A DNA stretch of 64,000 bases from JACJWR01 sp964474045 (GTDB lineage Bacteria; Actinomycetota; Actinomycetes; S36-B12; UBA10799), in contig CAYYRC010000008.1 in NCBI GenBank assembly GCA_964474045.1, positions 1-64,000 on the forward strand. The letters run 5' to 3'. Position 1 is the stretch's first letter. Each line of letters begins with the position of its first letter. Of this stretch, positions 1 to 10,552 are shown in pieces. The position numbers and the translations under genes are program-made. The notes below the pieces were generated by a model. It had not been told where the DNA came from, did not search any database, and saw nothing but the letters and a program-made list of their open reading frames with translations.

Positions 1-24
1 GTCAAAGAATCAGTCAAGGCAGGT

Positions 25-42
25 CAGGTCCGGGAAGACCTG
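25..42 (-). terminator. Possible weak hairpin downstream of the LysM gene
   Basis: Six-base arms CAGGTC and GACCTG enclose a 6-base loop, 27 bases past the minus-strand stop of the LysM gene. No strong U-tract follows, so the terminator role is tentative. The window starts too close to show the next gene; nrdR often follows here in relatives (known of the family, not seen). Confidence 0.25.
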
Positions 43-68
43 TCCAGCGAACACCCCCGGACCCACGA

Positions 69-635
69 TCAGCCCCCTGCGGGAAGCCTCAGACGCTGCC
101 CCGCGGTCAGCACCCCGCCGTCGATGCCGTTGGCCTCGCGCAAAGCCACCACGGCTTCCCGTGGGTCGCGGTCGGGGAAGTGGCGGGCGGCAATCGACCA
201 CAGCGTGTCGCCCGAGCGCACAACCACCACCTCGGCCTGCGCCCGGACGACCGCCCGTTCCGGCGCGCCGGCGCCGCCAGACCACTGGGGTCCGGATGCG
301 GCCGCGGACGCACCCTGGCGGGCCGGCGCCGTCGAGGCCGATGCCGCGACCAGGCCGGCGAGCAGCGACGCGCCCAGCAGCAGCACTATGAGCGCCGCAG
401 CGACCGTACGCCCACGCCGGGTGAGCCGCAGCGGTCCGCGCGCCACCTCCACGGCAGCCAGCTCCTCGTTCACGGTCACGAATCCATGGAGCACCCGGCC
501 GCGAGCCGCGCCCGCGGTGCGTGCGACCGCGTCGAGGAGCTCCGTCAGCTGATCGCCGCCACCGGCGCTCAGCGGTCCGCGCGCCGACACTCGCCCCAGA
601 CGGGCCGACACCCGCTCCGCGGTGACTGCACTCAT
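69..635 (-). CDS. LysM-domain membrane protein, probable SOS-induced division inhibitor (ChiZ/DivS/YneA type)
   Basis: A 188-residue protein with a cytoplasmic N-terminal part, one transmembrane segment near residues 78-98, an Ala/Ser-rich linker and a C-terminal LysM domain from about residue 137 (motif SGDTLWSIAARHF), which should bind peptidoglycan outside the membrane. The ATG at 633-635 is preceded by a strong GGAAGGGGAG ribosome site. The gene is divergent from lexA and the shared intergenic region carries three LexA boxes, so damage induction is expected. The same arrangement occurs with M. tuberculosis Rv2719c (ChiZ), next to lexA, and with the SOS division inhibitors of Corynebacterium and Bacillus; this is family knowledge. 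The division-arrest role here is inferred from position and architecture. No hydrolase domain is visible apart from LysM. Confidence 0.85.
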   Translation of the reverse strand: MSAVTAERVSARLGRVSARGPLSAGGGDQLTELLDAVARTAGAARGRVLHGFVTVNEELAAVEVARGPLRLTRRGRTVAAALIVLLLGASLLAGLVAASASTAPARQGASAAASGPQWSGGAGAPERAVVRAQAEVVVVRSGDTLWSIAARHFPDRDPREAVVALREANGIDGGVLTAGQRLRLPAGG

Positions 636-732
636 GTGACTCCCCTTCCGTCCAGACCCCGCGGACCTACCCGCGACACCTCGCCGCAGACGCCGCGCCG
701 GTCAGCTTTCACCGAGCCTCGCTGTCGCTGTC

Positions 733-746
733 CGAACGCATGTACG
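733..746. promoter_or_regulatory. LexA (SOS) box 1, LysM-proximal
   Basis: CGAACGCATGTACG differs at one conserved base from the actinobacterial SOS consensus CGAAC-N4-GTTCG. It is the nearest of three boxes to the LysM gene and lies 2 bases from box 2, so paired LexA dimers are possible. Confidence 0.75.
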
Positions 747-748
747 AT

Positions 749-762
749 CGAACATCTGTTCC
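749..762. promoter_or_regulatory. LexA (SOS) box 2
   Basis: CGAACATCTGTTCC matches the SOS consensus except for the last base. With box 1 it covers the region where the LysM-gene promoter should lie; a minus-strand TTGGCA (complement of 770-775) sits just upstream and could be its -35 element. Confidence 0.8.
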
Positions 763-800
763 AGTTCTATGCCAAGCGGGCGACACGCGCAAGTTCTTTT

Positions 801-814
801 CGAACATTTGTTTG
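801..814. promoter_or_regulatory. LexA (SOS) box 3, overlapping the lexA -35
   Basis: CGAACATTTGTTTG has one mismatch to the core arms. It overlaps the first bases of the TTGGCA -35 element of the lexA promoter (812-817), a placement expected for direct autorepression of lexA. Confidence 0.8.
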
Positions 815-840
815 GCATTTACCGCTCGGCTGGGTAAGGT
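812..840 (+). promoter_or_regulatory. lexA promoter
   Basis: TTGGCA at 812-817 and TAAGGT at 835-840 are separated by 17 bases, a good housekeeping-sigma promoter. Transcription should begin near 847, leaving a leader of about 110 bases before the lexA ATG. The rest of the 320-base intergenic region 636-955 holds only the SOS boxes and the two ribosome sites. Confidence 0.7.
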
Positions 841-955
841 CAAATGTGACGGAGGGGTCCGACACAACCACCCGACCGGTCCCGACAACCAACGGAGAAG
901 CGGCGTCAGGGAAGGCATCTGCGGGCGCCGCCGCACCGCGAACCGAGGAGGCACC

Positions 956-1714
956 ATGGCAGAGGGAACCACCGACAAGAAGCGCCCGGGGCGACCCCGC
1001 GGCACCGGCGCGGACGACCGCAACGCCAACGGCCTGAGCAGCCGGCAGCAGAAGATCCTGGACATGATCCGATCGGTGGTCGCTGAGCGCGGCTACCCGC
1101 CGAGCATCCGCGAGATCGGCGATGCGGTGGGGCTGGTGAGCCCTTCCAGCGTCGCCCACCAGCTCCACGCCCTGGAGGCCAAGGGCTTCATCCGTCGCGA
1201 TCCGCACCGACCGCGCGCGATGGAGATTCTGGCTCCCGCAGCCACCGATGCCAGGCCCGGGGTGACCCGGCTCCCCGCCCTCGAGGGTGCCGCCGGCGCC
1301 GACGAACAGCTCGACGATGAGCTGCGCGCCTTGATGTCGCGCACCGCCATGGTCCCGGTGGTCGGCCGCATCGCCGCGGGCGGGCCGATCCTGGCCGAGC
1401 AGTCAGTCGAGACCGTGTTCCCGCTGCCGCAGGAGCTCGTCGGCGACGGCGAGCTGTTCCTGCTCCGTGTGGTCGGTGACTCCATGATCGATGCGGCCAT
1501 CTGCGACGGTGACTGGGTCGTGGTCCGCAGCCAGCAGGACGCGCAGCCGGGCGAGGTCGTGGCCGCACTGCTCGATGACGAGGCCACCGTCAAGACCCTC
1601 AAGCGTCGCGACGGCCACACGTGGCTCATGCCGGCCAATCCGGCCTATGAGCCCATCCTCGGCGATCACGCCCGGATCGTGGGCAAGGTCGTCAGCGTGC
1701 TGCGCCGGCTCTAG
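956..1714 (+). CDS. lexA: LexA repressor, SOS master regulator
   Basis: A 252-residue LexA. The N-terminal winged helix-turn-helix (about residues 27-90) binds SOS boxes. The C-terminal S24 autoprotease domain has the cleavage bond A141-G142 in RIAAGG, nucleophile S176 in GDSMID and general base K213 in ATVKTL. RecA filaments stimulate self-cleavage and release the regulon. The ATG at 956 was chosen because GAGGAG lies 5 bases upstream and the protein then has the usual length; the frame is open further upstream to 740 but that stretch overlaps the SOS boxes and promoter. A basic tail (KKRPGRPRG) precedes the DNA-binding domain, as is common in actinobacterial LexA. Box 3 over its own -35 indicates autorepression. 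Confidence 0.97.
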   Translation: MAEGTTDKKRPGRPRGTGADDRNANGLSSRQQKILDMIRSVVAERGYPPSIREIGDAVGLVSPSSVAHQLHALEAKGFIRRDPHRPRAMEILAPAATDARPGVTRLPALEGAAGADEQLDDELRALMSRTAMVPVVGRIAAGGPILAEQSVETVFPLPQELVGDGELFLLRVVGDSMIDAAICDGDWVVVRSQQDAQPGEVVAALLDDEATVKTLKRRDGHTWLMPANPAYEPILGDHARIVGKVVSVLRRL

Positions 1715-1753
1715 GCAACGGGGCCGGACGGGTCCGTTTGACCTGGCAGCGAC

Positions 1754-3782
1754 TCAGCCGTGGGTGCCCCGCCCGGCCGCCGACGCCAGCCGCTCCAACG
1801 CCCCGACCGCGACGCCGAAGTCGCGGGTGGACCACAGCGGCGGCATGGATCGCTGGAGCGCCGCGCCGTACCGGGCCGTCGCGAGCCGAGGATCGAGCAC
1901 CGCCACGACGCCGCGATCCTCCGAGCTGCGGATCAGGCGCCCGGCTCCCTGCGCGAGCAGGAGCGACGCCTTGGGCACCGAAACTGCCGTGAACCCGTTG
2001 CCGCCGTTGCGCTCGGCGCGCTCCGACCGCGCCTGCACCAGCGGGTCGTTGGGCCTGGGGAACGGAATCCGATCGATCGTCACGAGGATGCAGGCGTCGC
2101 CTGACACGTCCACCCCCTGCCACAGCGACATGGTCCCGACCAGCACCGACGTCGCATCCGCCGCGAACCTCCGCACGAGTGCCCCCACGGCGTCGCCGCG
2201 GCGCTGCACGATCACCTCGATGTTCGACAGCTCCGCCAGCCGCTCGGCGGCAGCCTCAACCCCGCGCCAGCTCGAGAACAGCGCAAGCGCGCGGCCGCCG
2301 GCCGCCCGGATGAGGTCGTAGAGGCGGTCCAGCGCCTGCTCGCTCGGACCATCGCGACCGGGGCGGGGCAGATCGTCGGCGATGTAGAGGATCCCCTGCC
2401 GGGCGAAGTCGAAGGGGGAGCCGACGTCCTCCGCCGTCCAGCCGCCTTCCTGCGGGCGGTCCCGATCGTCGCCGCTCAGGCCGATACTCCGGGCGACATG
2501 GCCGAAGTCCCCGCCGAGGGTCAGCGTCGCCGAGGTGACGACGACGCTGCCTTGTTCCAGCAGTCCTTCCCGCAAGGCAGCCGCGACGCTGAGGGGGGCC
2601 AGCCGAAGCACGGGATAGCGCCCGCCGACACGATCGACCCACATCACCGAGTCCGCGCCGGCCGCGAGCAGAGCCCCGGCCACGTCGTGGATGTCCTCCA
2701 CGGCGCTGCGCGCGCGCTGCCGCCGAGCCGCCGCGTCGGAGTCGTCGTCCTTGCCGCCCCCCGAGCTGCTCCCACCCAGGGCTGTGATGACGCCGTGGGC
2801 GGCGTCCCGCACAGAGGCGAGGGCGGCACGCAGACCCTCCGGCAGTTCCACGATGCGCCCCTCGATGTCGAAGAGCGCATCGCCGAGCGCGGTGGCCGAC
2901 TCGTCCGCGATCGCGGCGACCTCGGGATCCACCAGCCTCCGAGCCCCGGCGAGCGCACGGGACATGGCGTTGGGGCTCAGCTCGGCGGTAACCGCCGAGG
3001 TGGCCCGGTCGACAAGCTCGTGACCCTCGTCGACGATCACCCCGGAGTGCTCCGGCAGCACCGTGACATCTTCCAGCGCGTCCAGCGCCAGCAGGGCGTG
3101 GTTGGTCACGACGATGTCGGCGCCCCCCGCCCGGACCCGCGCCTGCTCGGCGAAGCACTCCTCGCCGAATCTGCACTTGGTGGCGCCGACGCATTCCCGC
3201 GAGGTCACCGCGAACGCCCGCCACACCCGACCGTCGACGTCGTCGAGCTCGTCCCGGTCGCCGGTGCGCGTGTCCTCGGCCCACTCGCGGATTCGGGCGG
3301 CCTCGGCCTCCAGCCGCCCCGAGGCCGACGCGGACACGACGTCGTCGAGCTCGAGCTGCTCGTCGGGCGCGTCCACTGGATCGTGCAGGCGCTGACGGCA
3401 GAGGTAGTTCGCGCGGCCTTTGAGGACGGCGAACTCCACCGTCTGCTCCCCCGCGGCCGCGAGGGCGGCGTTGATGGCGGGCAGGTCGCGCGACACCAAC
3501 TGGTGCTGCAGGGCCAGGGTGGCCGTGGCGACCACCACCGGGTCGGCGCCCGCGCGGACATGGGCGATCGCAGGCGCGAGGTAGCCCACCGACTTGCCGG
3601 TTCCGGTGCCAGCCTGGACCAGGGAGTGCGTGCCGTTGCTCAGCGCCTGGGAGACCAGCCGGACCATCCGCTGCTGCCCCGGCCGCGCCCCGCCGCCGAT
3701 CCCGGCCACGATCGTCGCCAGCAACGCCTCGGCGTCCGCGAGCTCACCGCCCCCGTCTGCGGCGCCGACCTCGGCGTCGTCG

Positions 3783-3790
<8 letters not shown>
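1754..3790 (-). CDS. DinG/YoaA-like superfamily 2 ATP-dependent DNA helicase
   Basis: A 678-residue XPD/DinG-family 5'-3' helicase. Walker A is GTGTGKS at residues 61-67; the DEAH-box variant is VDEGH near residue 250; the C-terminal helicase motifs include QGVDVSG and QGAGRLIR. Cysteines in CRQRL (about 131) and in the segment CVGATKC...C (about 200-214) are placed like the iron-sulfur ligands of this family. The GTG start overlaps the hflX stop by 8 bases, so it is the last gene of a dapF-hflX-helicase unit. The family unwinds D-loops, R-loops and forked DNA. Its position opposite lexA suggests genome maintenance, but I see no LexA box of its own. Confidence 0.88.
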
Positions 3791-5203
<1,413 letters not shown>

Positions 5204-5204
<1 letters not shown>

Positions 5205-6109
5205 CACCGACCTGTCTCCGGCAGGGTCCCGCCGCCGTGGGCCAGCCACCAGTCGGCGCGGACCTCGCCGTCGGCCAGCAGCTCTGCGGGACCGGTCATC
5301 CGGACCGTTCCCTGCGGTGTCAGCTCGATGCTCAGAGTTCCTCCGGCCACCTCGAGCAGGATGGGGACGCCGGGCGGGAGGTCAAGCCGCTCGGACACCA
5401 CGACCCCGACCGCACAGGCGCCGGTACCGCACGACAGGGTCTCGCCGGAGCCGCGCTCGTAGACGCGCATACGAGCCGAGATGGGCTGCTCGGACGACAG
5501 GATGGTGGCCAGCTCGACATTTGCGCCCTCCGGGAAGTCCGCCGCGTCGATCGCCGGCGCCGGCAGGACCTCCGGCAGCCCCGCCAGCGAGTCCAGCAGC
5601 ACCACCGCGTGCGGGTTGGGCATCCCCAGCGCGGCGGCACGGAACACAGCGGCGCCCAGCCCGATCGACGCCTCCACCGGGAAGCCCCGCCGCACCGGAG
5701 CCCCCATGTCCACCGCGATGTCGCCGCTGCGGTCGGCCGCCACCACGCGGACGCCGCCGCGGGTCATGATCTCCATGCGACCCGGCTGTGCCAGACCCCG
5801 CTCGACCAGGAAGCGGGCGAACACCCGGATCCCGTTGCCGCACGTCTCGCCCACCGTGCCGTCGGAGTTGCGGTAGTCCATGAACCACTCCGGCGCGCCC
5901 ACCGGCGCCGTCACGTCGAGCTCGGGCGCCGCGGCGGCGCGACCGGTGCGCACCACCCGGAGCACCCCGTCGCCGCCCACGCCGAAGCGCCGGTCGCACA
6001 GCGCTCGAATCAGCTCCGGGGACAGGTCCAGGTCGCCCTCTGGGTCGCTCAGGACGACGAAGTCGTTCCCCGTTCCATGGCCCTTCGAGAAGGGGATGCC
6101 GGTGCTCAC
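5204..6109 (-). CDS. dapF: Diaminopimelate epimerase
   Basis: Converts LL- to meso-diaminopimelate for lysine and peptidoglycan synthesis. The protein is 301 residues with the two-fold epimerase fold. The two catalytic cysteines are in ETCGNG (N-terminal half) and SCGTGA (C-terminal half), and the GHGTGNDF substrate motif is near the N-terminus. I chose the GTG at 6109 because a TAGGGT -10 element (complement of 6117-6122) lies exactly 7 bases upstream, which suggests leaderless transcription. A GTG at 6118 would add three residues but would fall only 2 bases outside that -10 hexamer overlap region. Confidence 0.95.
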
Positions 6110-6116
6110 GCCCACC

Positions 6117-6122
6117 ACCCTA
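6117..6122 (-). promoter_or_regulatory. -10 element for leaderless dapF
   Basis: TAGGGT on the minus strand, followed by GGTGGGC and the GTG start. It overlaps the TAG stop of the CoA-transferase gene, so dapF can be transcribed separately from its upstream neighbour. Confidence 0.5.
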
Positions 6123-7301
6123 GGTGCCTGCCGGCCCGTCGGCGGCGTGGAGCCCGTCGAGCCACCGACGGACCTCGGCGTCGTCGGCGCCGAGCGTGGG
6201 ACTCGACGATCGGTGGCGGGCGGGACTCAGCGGCAGATCGATCGGATGCGCCACCGTGGGCACCGCCGGACCAGCGCCTGCGACGGCCGGGCCGTCGGGC
6301 ACGCGGGTCGGGGCGAGACCGAGCTCCCCGGCCAGGGCGAAGGCCGCGGCGACGTCGTTGATGGGCCCGCACGGGACGCCGGCGGCGGTGAGCTCCTGCC
6401 GCCAGTGGTCGACGCCCCTGCCGGCCAGGGGGACGGCGAGCAGCTCGTGCAGCTCGCCGCGGTGCGCCACCCGCCGCGGGTTGTCGGCGAAGCGCTCGTC
6501 GCCTACCAGGGCACCGAGCCCCAGCACGCCGCACAGCGCGGCGAACTGGCGGTCGTTGCCGACGGCGATGATCATCGGCCGGTCCGCGGTGTCGAAGGGC
6601 TCATACGGCGCGATGGATGGATGGGCGTTGCCGAGCGCTGTCGGCACCTGGTCCCCCGCGGCATAGGCCGAGGACTGGTTGACCAGCGCCGACAGCAGGC
6701 TGCTCAGCAGGTTCACCTCGATGGGCTGACCGCGCCCGGTGCGCGCCCGCTCCACCAGGGCGGCGAGCACCCCCACGGTGGCGTGCAGGCCGGTCACGAC
6801 GTCCACGATGGCCACCCCCACCTTGGTCGGCTGGCCGGGCTCGCCGGTGATCGACATCAAGCCGCCCATCGCCTGCACCAAGAGGTCGTAGCCGGGCAGC
6901 GCAGCACCCGGGCCCGAGCCGAAGCCGCTGATCTCACAACAGATCACACCCGGGTTCGCAGCGCTGAGCGCCGCGAAGTCCAGCCCCAGCCGAGCCATGG
7001 TCCCGGGCCGGAAGTTGCTGACGACGACGTCCGCGTGCCGCGCCAGGCGTCGGGCCAGGCGAAGATCGTCCCGATCGGCGAGGTCCAGGGCGACACTGGA
7101 CTTGTTCCGGTTGACCGCGTGGAAGTACGTCGACTGGCCGTCCGCCGCCCAGGGCGGCCCCCACTGCCGCGTGTCGTCGCCGGCGCCGGGTCGCTCGACC
7201 TTGATCACCTGGGCGCCCAGGTCGGCGAGCAGCATGGTCGAGTAGGGGCCCGCCAGCACGCGAGTGAAATCGGCGACCAGGATGCCTTCGAGCGGTGCCA
7301 T
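6120..7301 (-). CDS. CaiB/BaiF class III CoA-transferase
   Basis: A 393-residue family III acyl-CoA transferase, which moves CoA between carboxylic acids through an aspartyl thioester. The N-terminal signature FTRVLAGPYSTMLLADLGA and VERPG are typical, and the likely catalytic aspartate is in GYDLLVQA. The substrate pair cannot be read from sequence. The ATG at 7301 has a TAGGCT 6 bases upstream and no ribosome site, so it is probably leaderless. It sits between miaA and dapF without a clear functional link to either. Confidence 0.9.
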   Translation of the reverse strand: MAPLEGILVADFTRVLAGPYSTMLLADLGAQVIKVERPGAGDDTRQWGPPWAADGQSTYFHAVNRNKSSVALDLADRDDLRLARRLARHADVVVSNFRPGTMARLGLDFAALSAANPGVICCEISGFGSGPGAALPGYDLLVQAMGGLMSITGEPGQPTKVGVAIVDVVTGLHATVGVLAALVERARTGRGQPIEVNLLSSLLSALVNQSSAYAAGDQVPTALGNAHPSIAPYEPFDTADRPMIIAVGNDRQFAALCGVLGLGALVGDERFADNPRRVAHRGELHELLAVPLAGRGVDHWRQELTAAGVPCGPINDVAAAFALAGELGLAPTRVPDGPAVAGAGPAVPTVAHPIDLPLSPARHRSSSPTLGADDAEVRRWLDGLHAADGPAGT

Positions 7302-7307
7302 GGCGCC

Positions 7308-7313
7308 AGCCTA
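7308..7313 (-). promoter_or_regulatory. -10 element for leaderless CoA-transferase gene
   Basis: TAGGCT on the minus strand, then GGCGCC and the ATG. Its first three bases are the TAG stop of miaA, so promoter and stop codon share sequence. Confidence 0.5.
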
Positions 7314-8252
7314 GGCACCGGGCTCGGCCAGCCGGAACGGCTGTGCCGCGATCTGTGCACGGCTGGTCGTGTCGGCCTCGCCGGCGGCGATCCACAGCGT
7401 GCCGCGGTCGCGCCGGAACCAGGCCTCCTGGCGGCGGGCGAACTTCCTCGTTCCCCGGGCGGTCGCCGCCCGGGCCTCGGCGTCGCTGCAACGACCTGCG
7501 AGGTGGTCGAGCACCTGCCGATAGCCCAGCGCGAACCCCGCCGTAGGGCTGTCCGGCAGGCCGGGCAGGTTGCGGACCTCGTCCACCAAGCCGTCGGCCC
7601 ACATGCGATCCACCCTGGCGTCCAGCCGCTGGTCGAGCCGTGCGCGCTCCATGGTCAAGCCGATCGTCAGCGTCCGGAACACCGGCTCCGGGGTGCCGAG
7701 GGCGGCCGCGAAGGGCTGGCCGGTGATGGCGATGACCTCGAGCGCGCGCACGATTCGACGGCCGTTGCCCGGCAGGATGGCCGCAGCCGCAGGGGGATCG
7801 ACGGCCGCCAGCTGCCGGTGCAGCGCCTCCGGGCCGGCCTCGGCCAGCACCGCCTCGAGCTCCGCCCGCACCGCGGGGTCGTGGCCGGGAAACCGGAGGT
7901 CGCGCAGCGCCGCCCAGACGTACAGCCCCGAACCCCCGACGAGGATCGGCAGCCGCCCGCGGCCGTGGACCTCGCCGATAGCCGCCCGGGCCCGTCGCTG
8001 GTACTCCGCGACGTTCGCCGCGGCGCGCACGTCCCAGATGTCGAGGAGGTGGTGGTCGATGCCGCGGCGCAGGCGGGCGGGCAGTTTGGCGGTGCCGATG
8101 TCCATGCCCCGGTAGACCTGCATCGAGTCGGCGTTGACGATCTCGCCGTCGAGCTGCTCGGCCAGGTCCAGGCTCAGCTCGGACTTGCCCGTGCCGGTCG
8201 CCCCCACGATGGCCAGCACCGGCGGGGTCTCTCCCGCCGCCGGCCGGTTCAT
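7311..8252 (-). CDS. miaA: tRNA dimethylallyltransferase
   Basis: Adds an isopentenyl group to A37 of tRNAs reading UNN codons, the substrate for MiaB. The protein has 313 residues: P-loop GATGTGKS at 17-24, and the DSMQVYRGMDIGTAK segment that binds tRNA and dimethylallyl diphosphate. The ATG overlaps the miaB stop by ATGA (8249-8252), so the two consecutive modification enzymes are translationally coupled. Confidence 0.97.
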   Translation of the reverse strand: MNRPAAGETPPVLAIVGATGTGKSELSLDLAEQLDGEIVNADSMQVYRGMDIGTAKLPARLRRGIDHHLLDIWDVRAAANVAEYQRRARAAIGEVHGRGRLPILVGGSGLYVWAALRDLRFPGHDPAVRAELEAVLAEAGPEALHRQLAAVDPPAAAAILPGNGRRIVRALEVIAITGQPFAAALGTPEPVFRTLTIGLTMERARLDQRLDARVDRMWADGLVDEVRNLPGLPDSPTAGFALGYRQVLDHLAGRCSDAEARAATARGTRKFARRQEAWFRRDRGTLWIAAGEADTTSRAQIAAQPFRLAEPGA

Positions 8253-9724
8253 CCCGGCGACGGCGCGCCGACCCGCGGCATCCCAAGCCCGATCGGCGCG
8301 TCGCCCGCGCCGGGGGTGGTGATGCCGCAGCCGTCGTCGGCCCCCGCCGTGAGCGCCGAGGTCGGGGCGCGCCGCACCAGCTCCACGCCGGCATCGGCCA
8401 CCAGGTGGTGGGGCGCGGCGTGGGTGACGACCGCGGAGACCAGATCGCCCGGGCCCAGCTCCAGCCCCACAGGATCGACGTGGACGAGGCGGTTGTCCCG
8501 CGCCCGGCCGGACACACGTCGGGTCACGGCATCCTTGCGTCCGTCCCCGGCGGCGCCCAGGAGAACCTCGACCCGCGTGCCCTCCAGCTGGCGGCTCTCA
8601 GCCCAGGCGACCTCGTCCACCACGGGGATCAGGCGTTCGTAGCGGGCGCGGACGACCTCCGGCGGCACCTGGTCGGCCATCTCGGCCGCCGGGGTGCCGG
8701 GGCGCTTGGAGTACTGGAAGGTGAAGGCCCCCGCGAAGCGGGCGGCACGCACGACCTCGATGGTCTGCTCCAGATCGTCGTCGGTCTCGCCCGGGAAGCC
8801 GACGATGATGTCGGTGGTGATCGCCGCATCGGGCATCGCCGCGCGCACGCGATCGACGATGCCCAGGAACCGCTCGCGCCGGTACGAGCGCCGCATCCGC
8901 CGCAGCACCGCGTCCGAGCCCGACTGCAGCGGCATGTGCAGCTGCGGCATCACGTTTCCGGTGGTGGCCATCGCCTCGATCACGTCGTCGGTGAAGTCGC
9001 GCGGGTGCGGGCTGGTGAACCGCACCCGCTCCAACCCGTCGACTTCGCCGCACGCCCGGAGGAGGTCGGCGAACGCCCCCGGCTCGCCGAAGTCGCCGCC
9101 GTAGGCGTTGACGTTCTGGCCGAGCAGGGTGACCTCGACCACGCCCGACTCCACCAGCGCCCGAACCTCGGCCAGCACGTCACCCGGCCGACGGTCGCGC
9201 TCCTTGCCGCGCAGCGCCGGCACGATGCAGAAGGTGCAGGTGTTGTTGCAGCCGACGCTGATCGACACCCAGGCCGAGTGCGCCGAGTCCCGCCGGGAGG
9301 GCAGCGTCGACGGGAAGACCTCCAGGGCCTCGCGGATCTCGACCTGGGCCTCGCGCTCGGCCCGGGCGCGCGCGAGCAGGGCCGGCAGGCTGCCGATGTT
9401 GTGGGTGCCGAAGACGACGTCCACCCACGGTGCGCGCCGGACGATCTCGCTGCGATCCTTCTGCGCCAGACAGCCTCCGACCGCGATCTGCAGCTCGGGG
9501 TTGGCGTCCTTGAGCGGGCGCAGGTGCCCGAGGTTGCCGTACAGGCGGTTGTCCGCATTCTCCCGAACGGCGCAGGTGTTGAAGACGATGACGTCTGCGG
9601 CCTGCCCCGGAGGCGCCGCCACGTAGCCGGCCGCGGCCAGCAGTCCGGCCATGCGCTCGGAGTCGTGGACGTTCATCTGGCAGCCGAGGGTGCGCACCTC
9701 GAAGCTCCGGGTTGGTGTCATCAT
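8249..9724 (-). CDS. miaB: tRNA-2-methylthio-N6-dimethylallyladenosine synthase
   Basis: A radical-SAM methylthiotransferase acting on i6A37 made by MiaA. In its 491 residues the N-terminal UPF0004 domain carries three cluster cysteines (TLGCQMN, NTCAVRE, GGCLAQ), the radical-SAM centre is CNNTCTFC near residue 160, and a TRAM domain follows before a Pro/Gly-rich tail. A TAGACT -10 on the minus strand (9734-9739) lies 9 bases before the first ATG, so the leader is very short. It is divergent from the LigB-like gene. Confidence 0.97.
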   Translation of the reverse strand: MMTPTRSFEVRTLGCQMNVHDSERMAGLLAAAGYVAAPPGQAADVIVFNTCAVRENADNRLYGNLGHLRPLKDANPELQIAVGGCLAQKDRSEIVRRAPWVDVVFGTHNIGSLPALLARARAEREAQVEIREALEVFPSTLPSRRDSAHSAWVSISVGCNNTCTFCIVPALRGKERDRRPGDVLAEVRALVESGVVEVTLLGQNVNAYGGDFGEPGAFADLLRACGEVDGLERVRFTSPHPRDFTDDVIEAMATTGNVMPQLHMPLQSGSDAVLRRMRRSYRRERFLGIVDRVRAAMPDAAITTDIIVGFPGETDDDLEQTIEVVRAARFAGAFTFQYSKRPGTPAAEMADQVPPEVVRARYERLIPVVDEVAWAESRQLEGTRVEVLLGAAGDGRKDAVTRRVSGRARDNRLVHVDPVGLELGPGDLVSAVVTHAAPHHLVADAGVELVRRAPTSALTAGADDGCGITTPGAGDAPIGLGMPRVGAPSPG

Positions 9725-9753
9725 CGCCAGCCGAGTCTACGCGGCGCCGACGA

Positions 9754-9759
9754 TAGGCT
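9754..9759 (+). promoter_or_regulatory. -10 element for leaderless LigB-like gene
   Basis: TAGGCT followed by 7 bases and then the GTG start at 9767, with no ribosome site in the 42-base divergent region shared with miaB. Confidence 0.5.
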
Positions 9760-9766
9760 GTGAGCC

Positions 9767-10531
9767 GTGACTGCAGCGGTGACAAGCGCGGAGGAAGGCA
9801 CGGCCGAGACCGTGCCGGTGGTGTTCGTCCCCGCGGCCCCCATGATGTTGGCGCGGCTCAACCCCGCACCCACCGCGGAGCAGTCGGCGGTGATCCGCGC
9901 CAGCCTGGAGGCCGTGCAGGCACTCAGCGGATGCCGTCGCGTGATCCTCCTGGCGTCGGCCGGGATGGGGCTGCGCCCGGACATGCCCACCCAGCCAACG
10001 GTCGTGCAGCAGGTTGAGCTGCCGCCGCCGCGCGAGCCCGCCGATGACCCGAACGCGAGAGACCCAGCGGCGCCGGCAGCGGTCCTGGTCGGCGCCGAGC
10101 TGCTGGGCCGATGCGGGTACGGCGGGCGCGTGGCCGCCTTCGTGGCCTGCGGGACGCCAGAGCAGGTAGGCGTGGCGCCGTCGCTCACCGTGACCGCGGG
10201 CGACGGGCTGCTCGTCGTCGGCGACGGCACGGCGACCCGGCATGAGAAGGCCCCAGGGCACGTCGTCGACGGCGCCGTCGGACTCGACCGGCGGATCGCC
10301 TCCATGTTGGCCTCCGCCGACCTCGATGGCCTGCTGGGCCTGAGCGCCGACATGGACGATCGCTACCTGCTGGACGGCCGACCGGCATGGCAGGCCGCGG
10401 CACATCTGATCAGACGCACCGGGACTGTGCGGGAGGCGCGGCTGCTGGGCTTCTTCGATCCGCAGCACGTTGCGTACTTCGTCGCAGAGTGGTCGGTGGC
10501 CCCCAGCGCGGACGTGACGTCGCCGGCCTAG
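9767..10531 (+). CDS. LigB-like (class III extradiol dioxygenase subunit B fold) conserved actinobacterial protein
   Basis: A 254-residue protein that resembles the conserved miaB-neighbour family annotated as class III extradiol dioxygenase subunit B-like. True enzymes of this fold bind iron through N-terminal histidines in a PHPP-like motif; here the equivalent segment reads VFVPAAPMMLARL and has no histidine, so dioxygenase activity is doubtful. Other conserved-looking pieces are GDGTATRHEKAPGH and LLGLSADMDDRYLLDGRPAWQ. It starts at a GTG with an apparent leaderless promoter and is convergent with recX. The function is unknown; assignment rests on gene context and partial resemblance. Confidence 0.7.
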   Translation: MTAAVTSAEEGTAETVPVVFVPAAPMMLARLNPAPTAEQSAVIRASLEAVQALSGCRRVILLASAGMGLRPDMPTQPTVVQQVELPPPREPADDPNARDPAAPAAVLVGAELLGRCGYGGRVAAFVACGTPEQVGVAPSLTVTAGDGLLVVGDGTATRHEKAPGHVVDGAVGLDRRIASMLASADLDGLLGLSADMDDRYLLDGRPAWQAAAHLIRRTGTVREARLLGFFDPQHVAYFVAEWSVAPSADVTSPA

Positions 10532-10552
10532 CTAGCCCAGTCCAGCGCCCCC

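Noticed and set aside
740..955. Extended lexA start at 740
   Set aside because: It would place the SOS boxes and lexA promoter inside the coding region; the ATG at 956 has a good ribosome site and gives normal LexA length.
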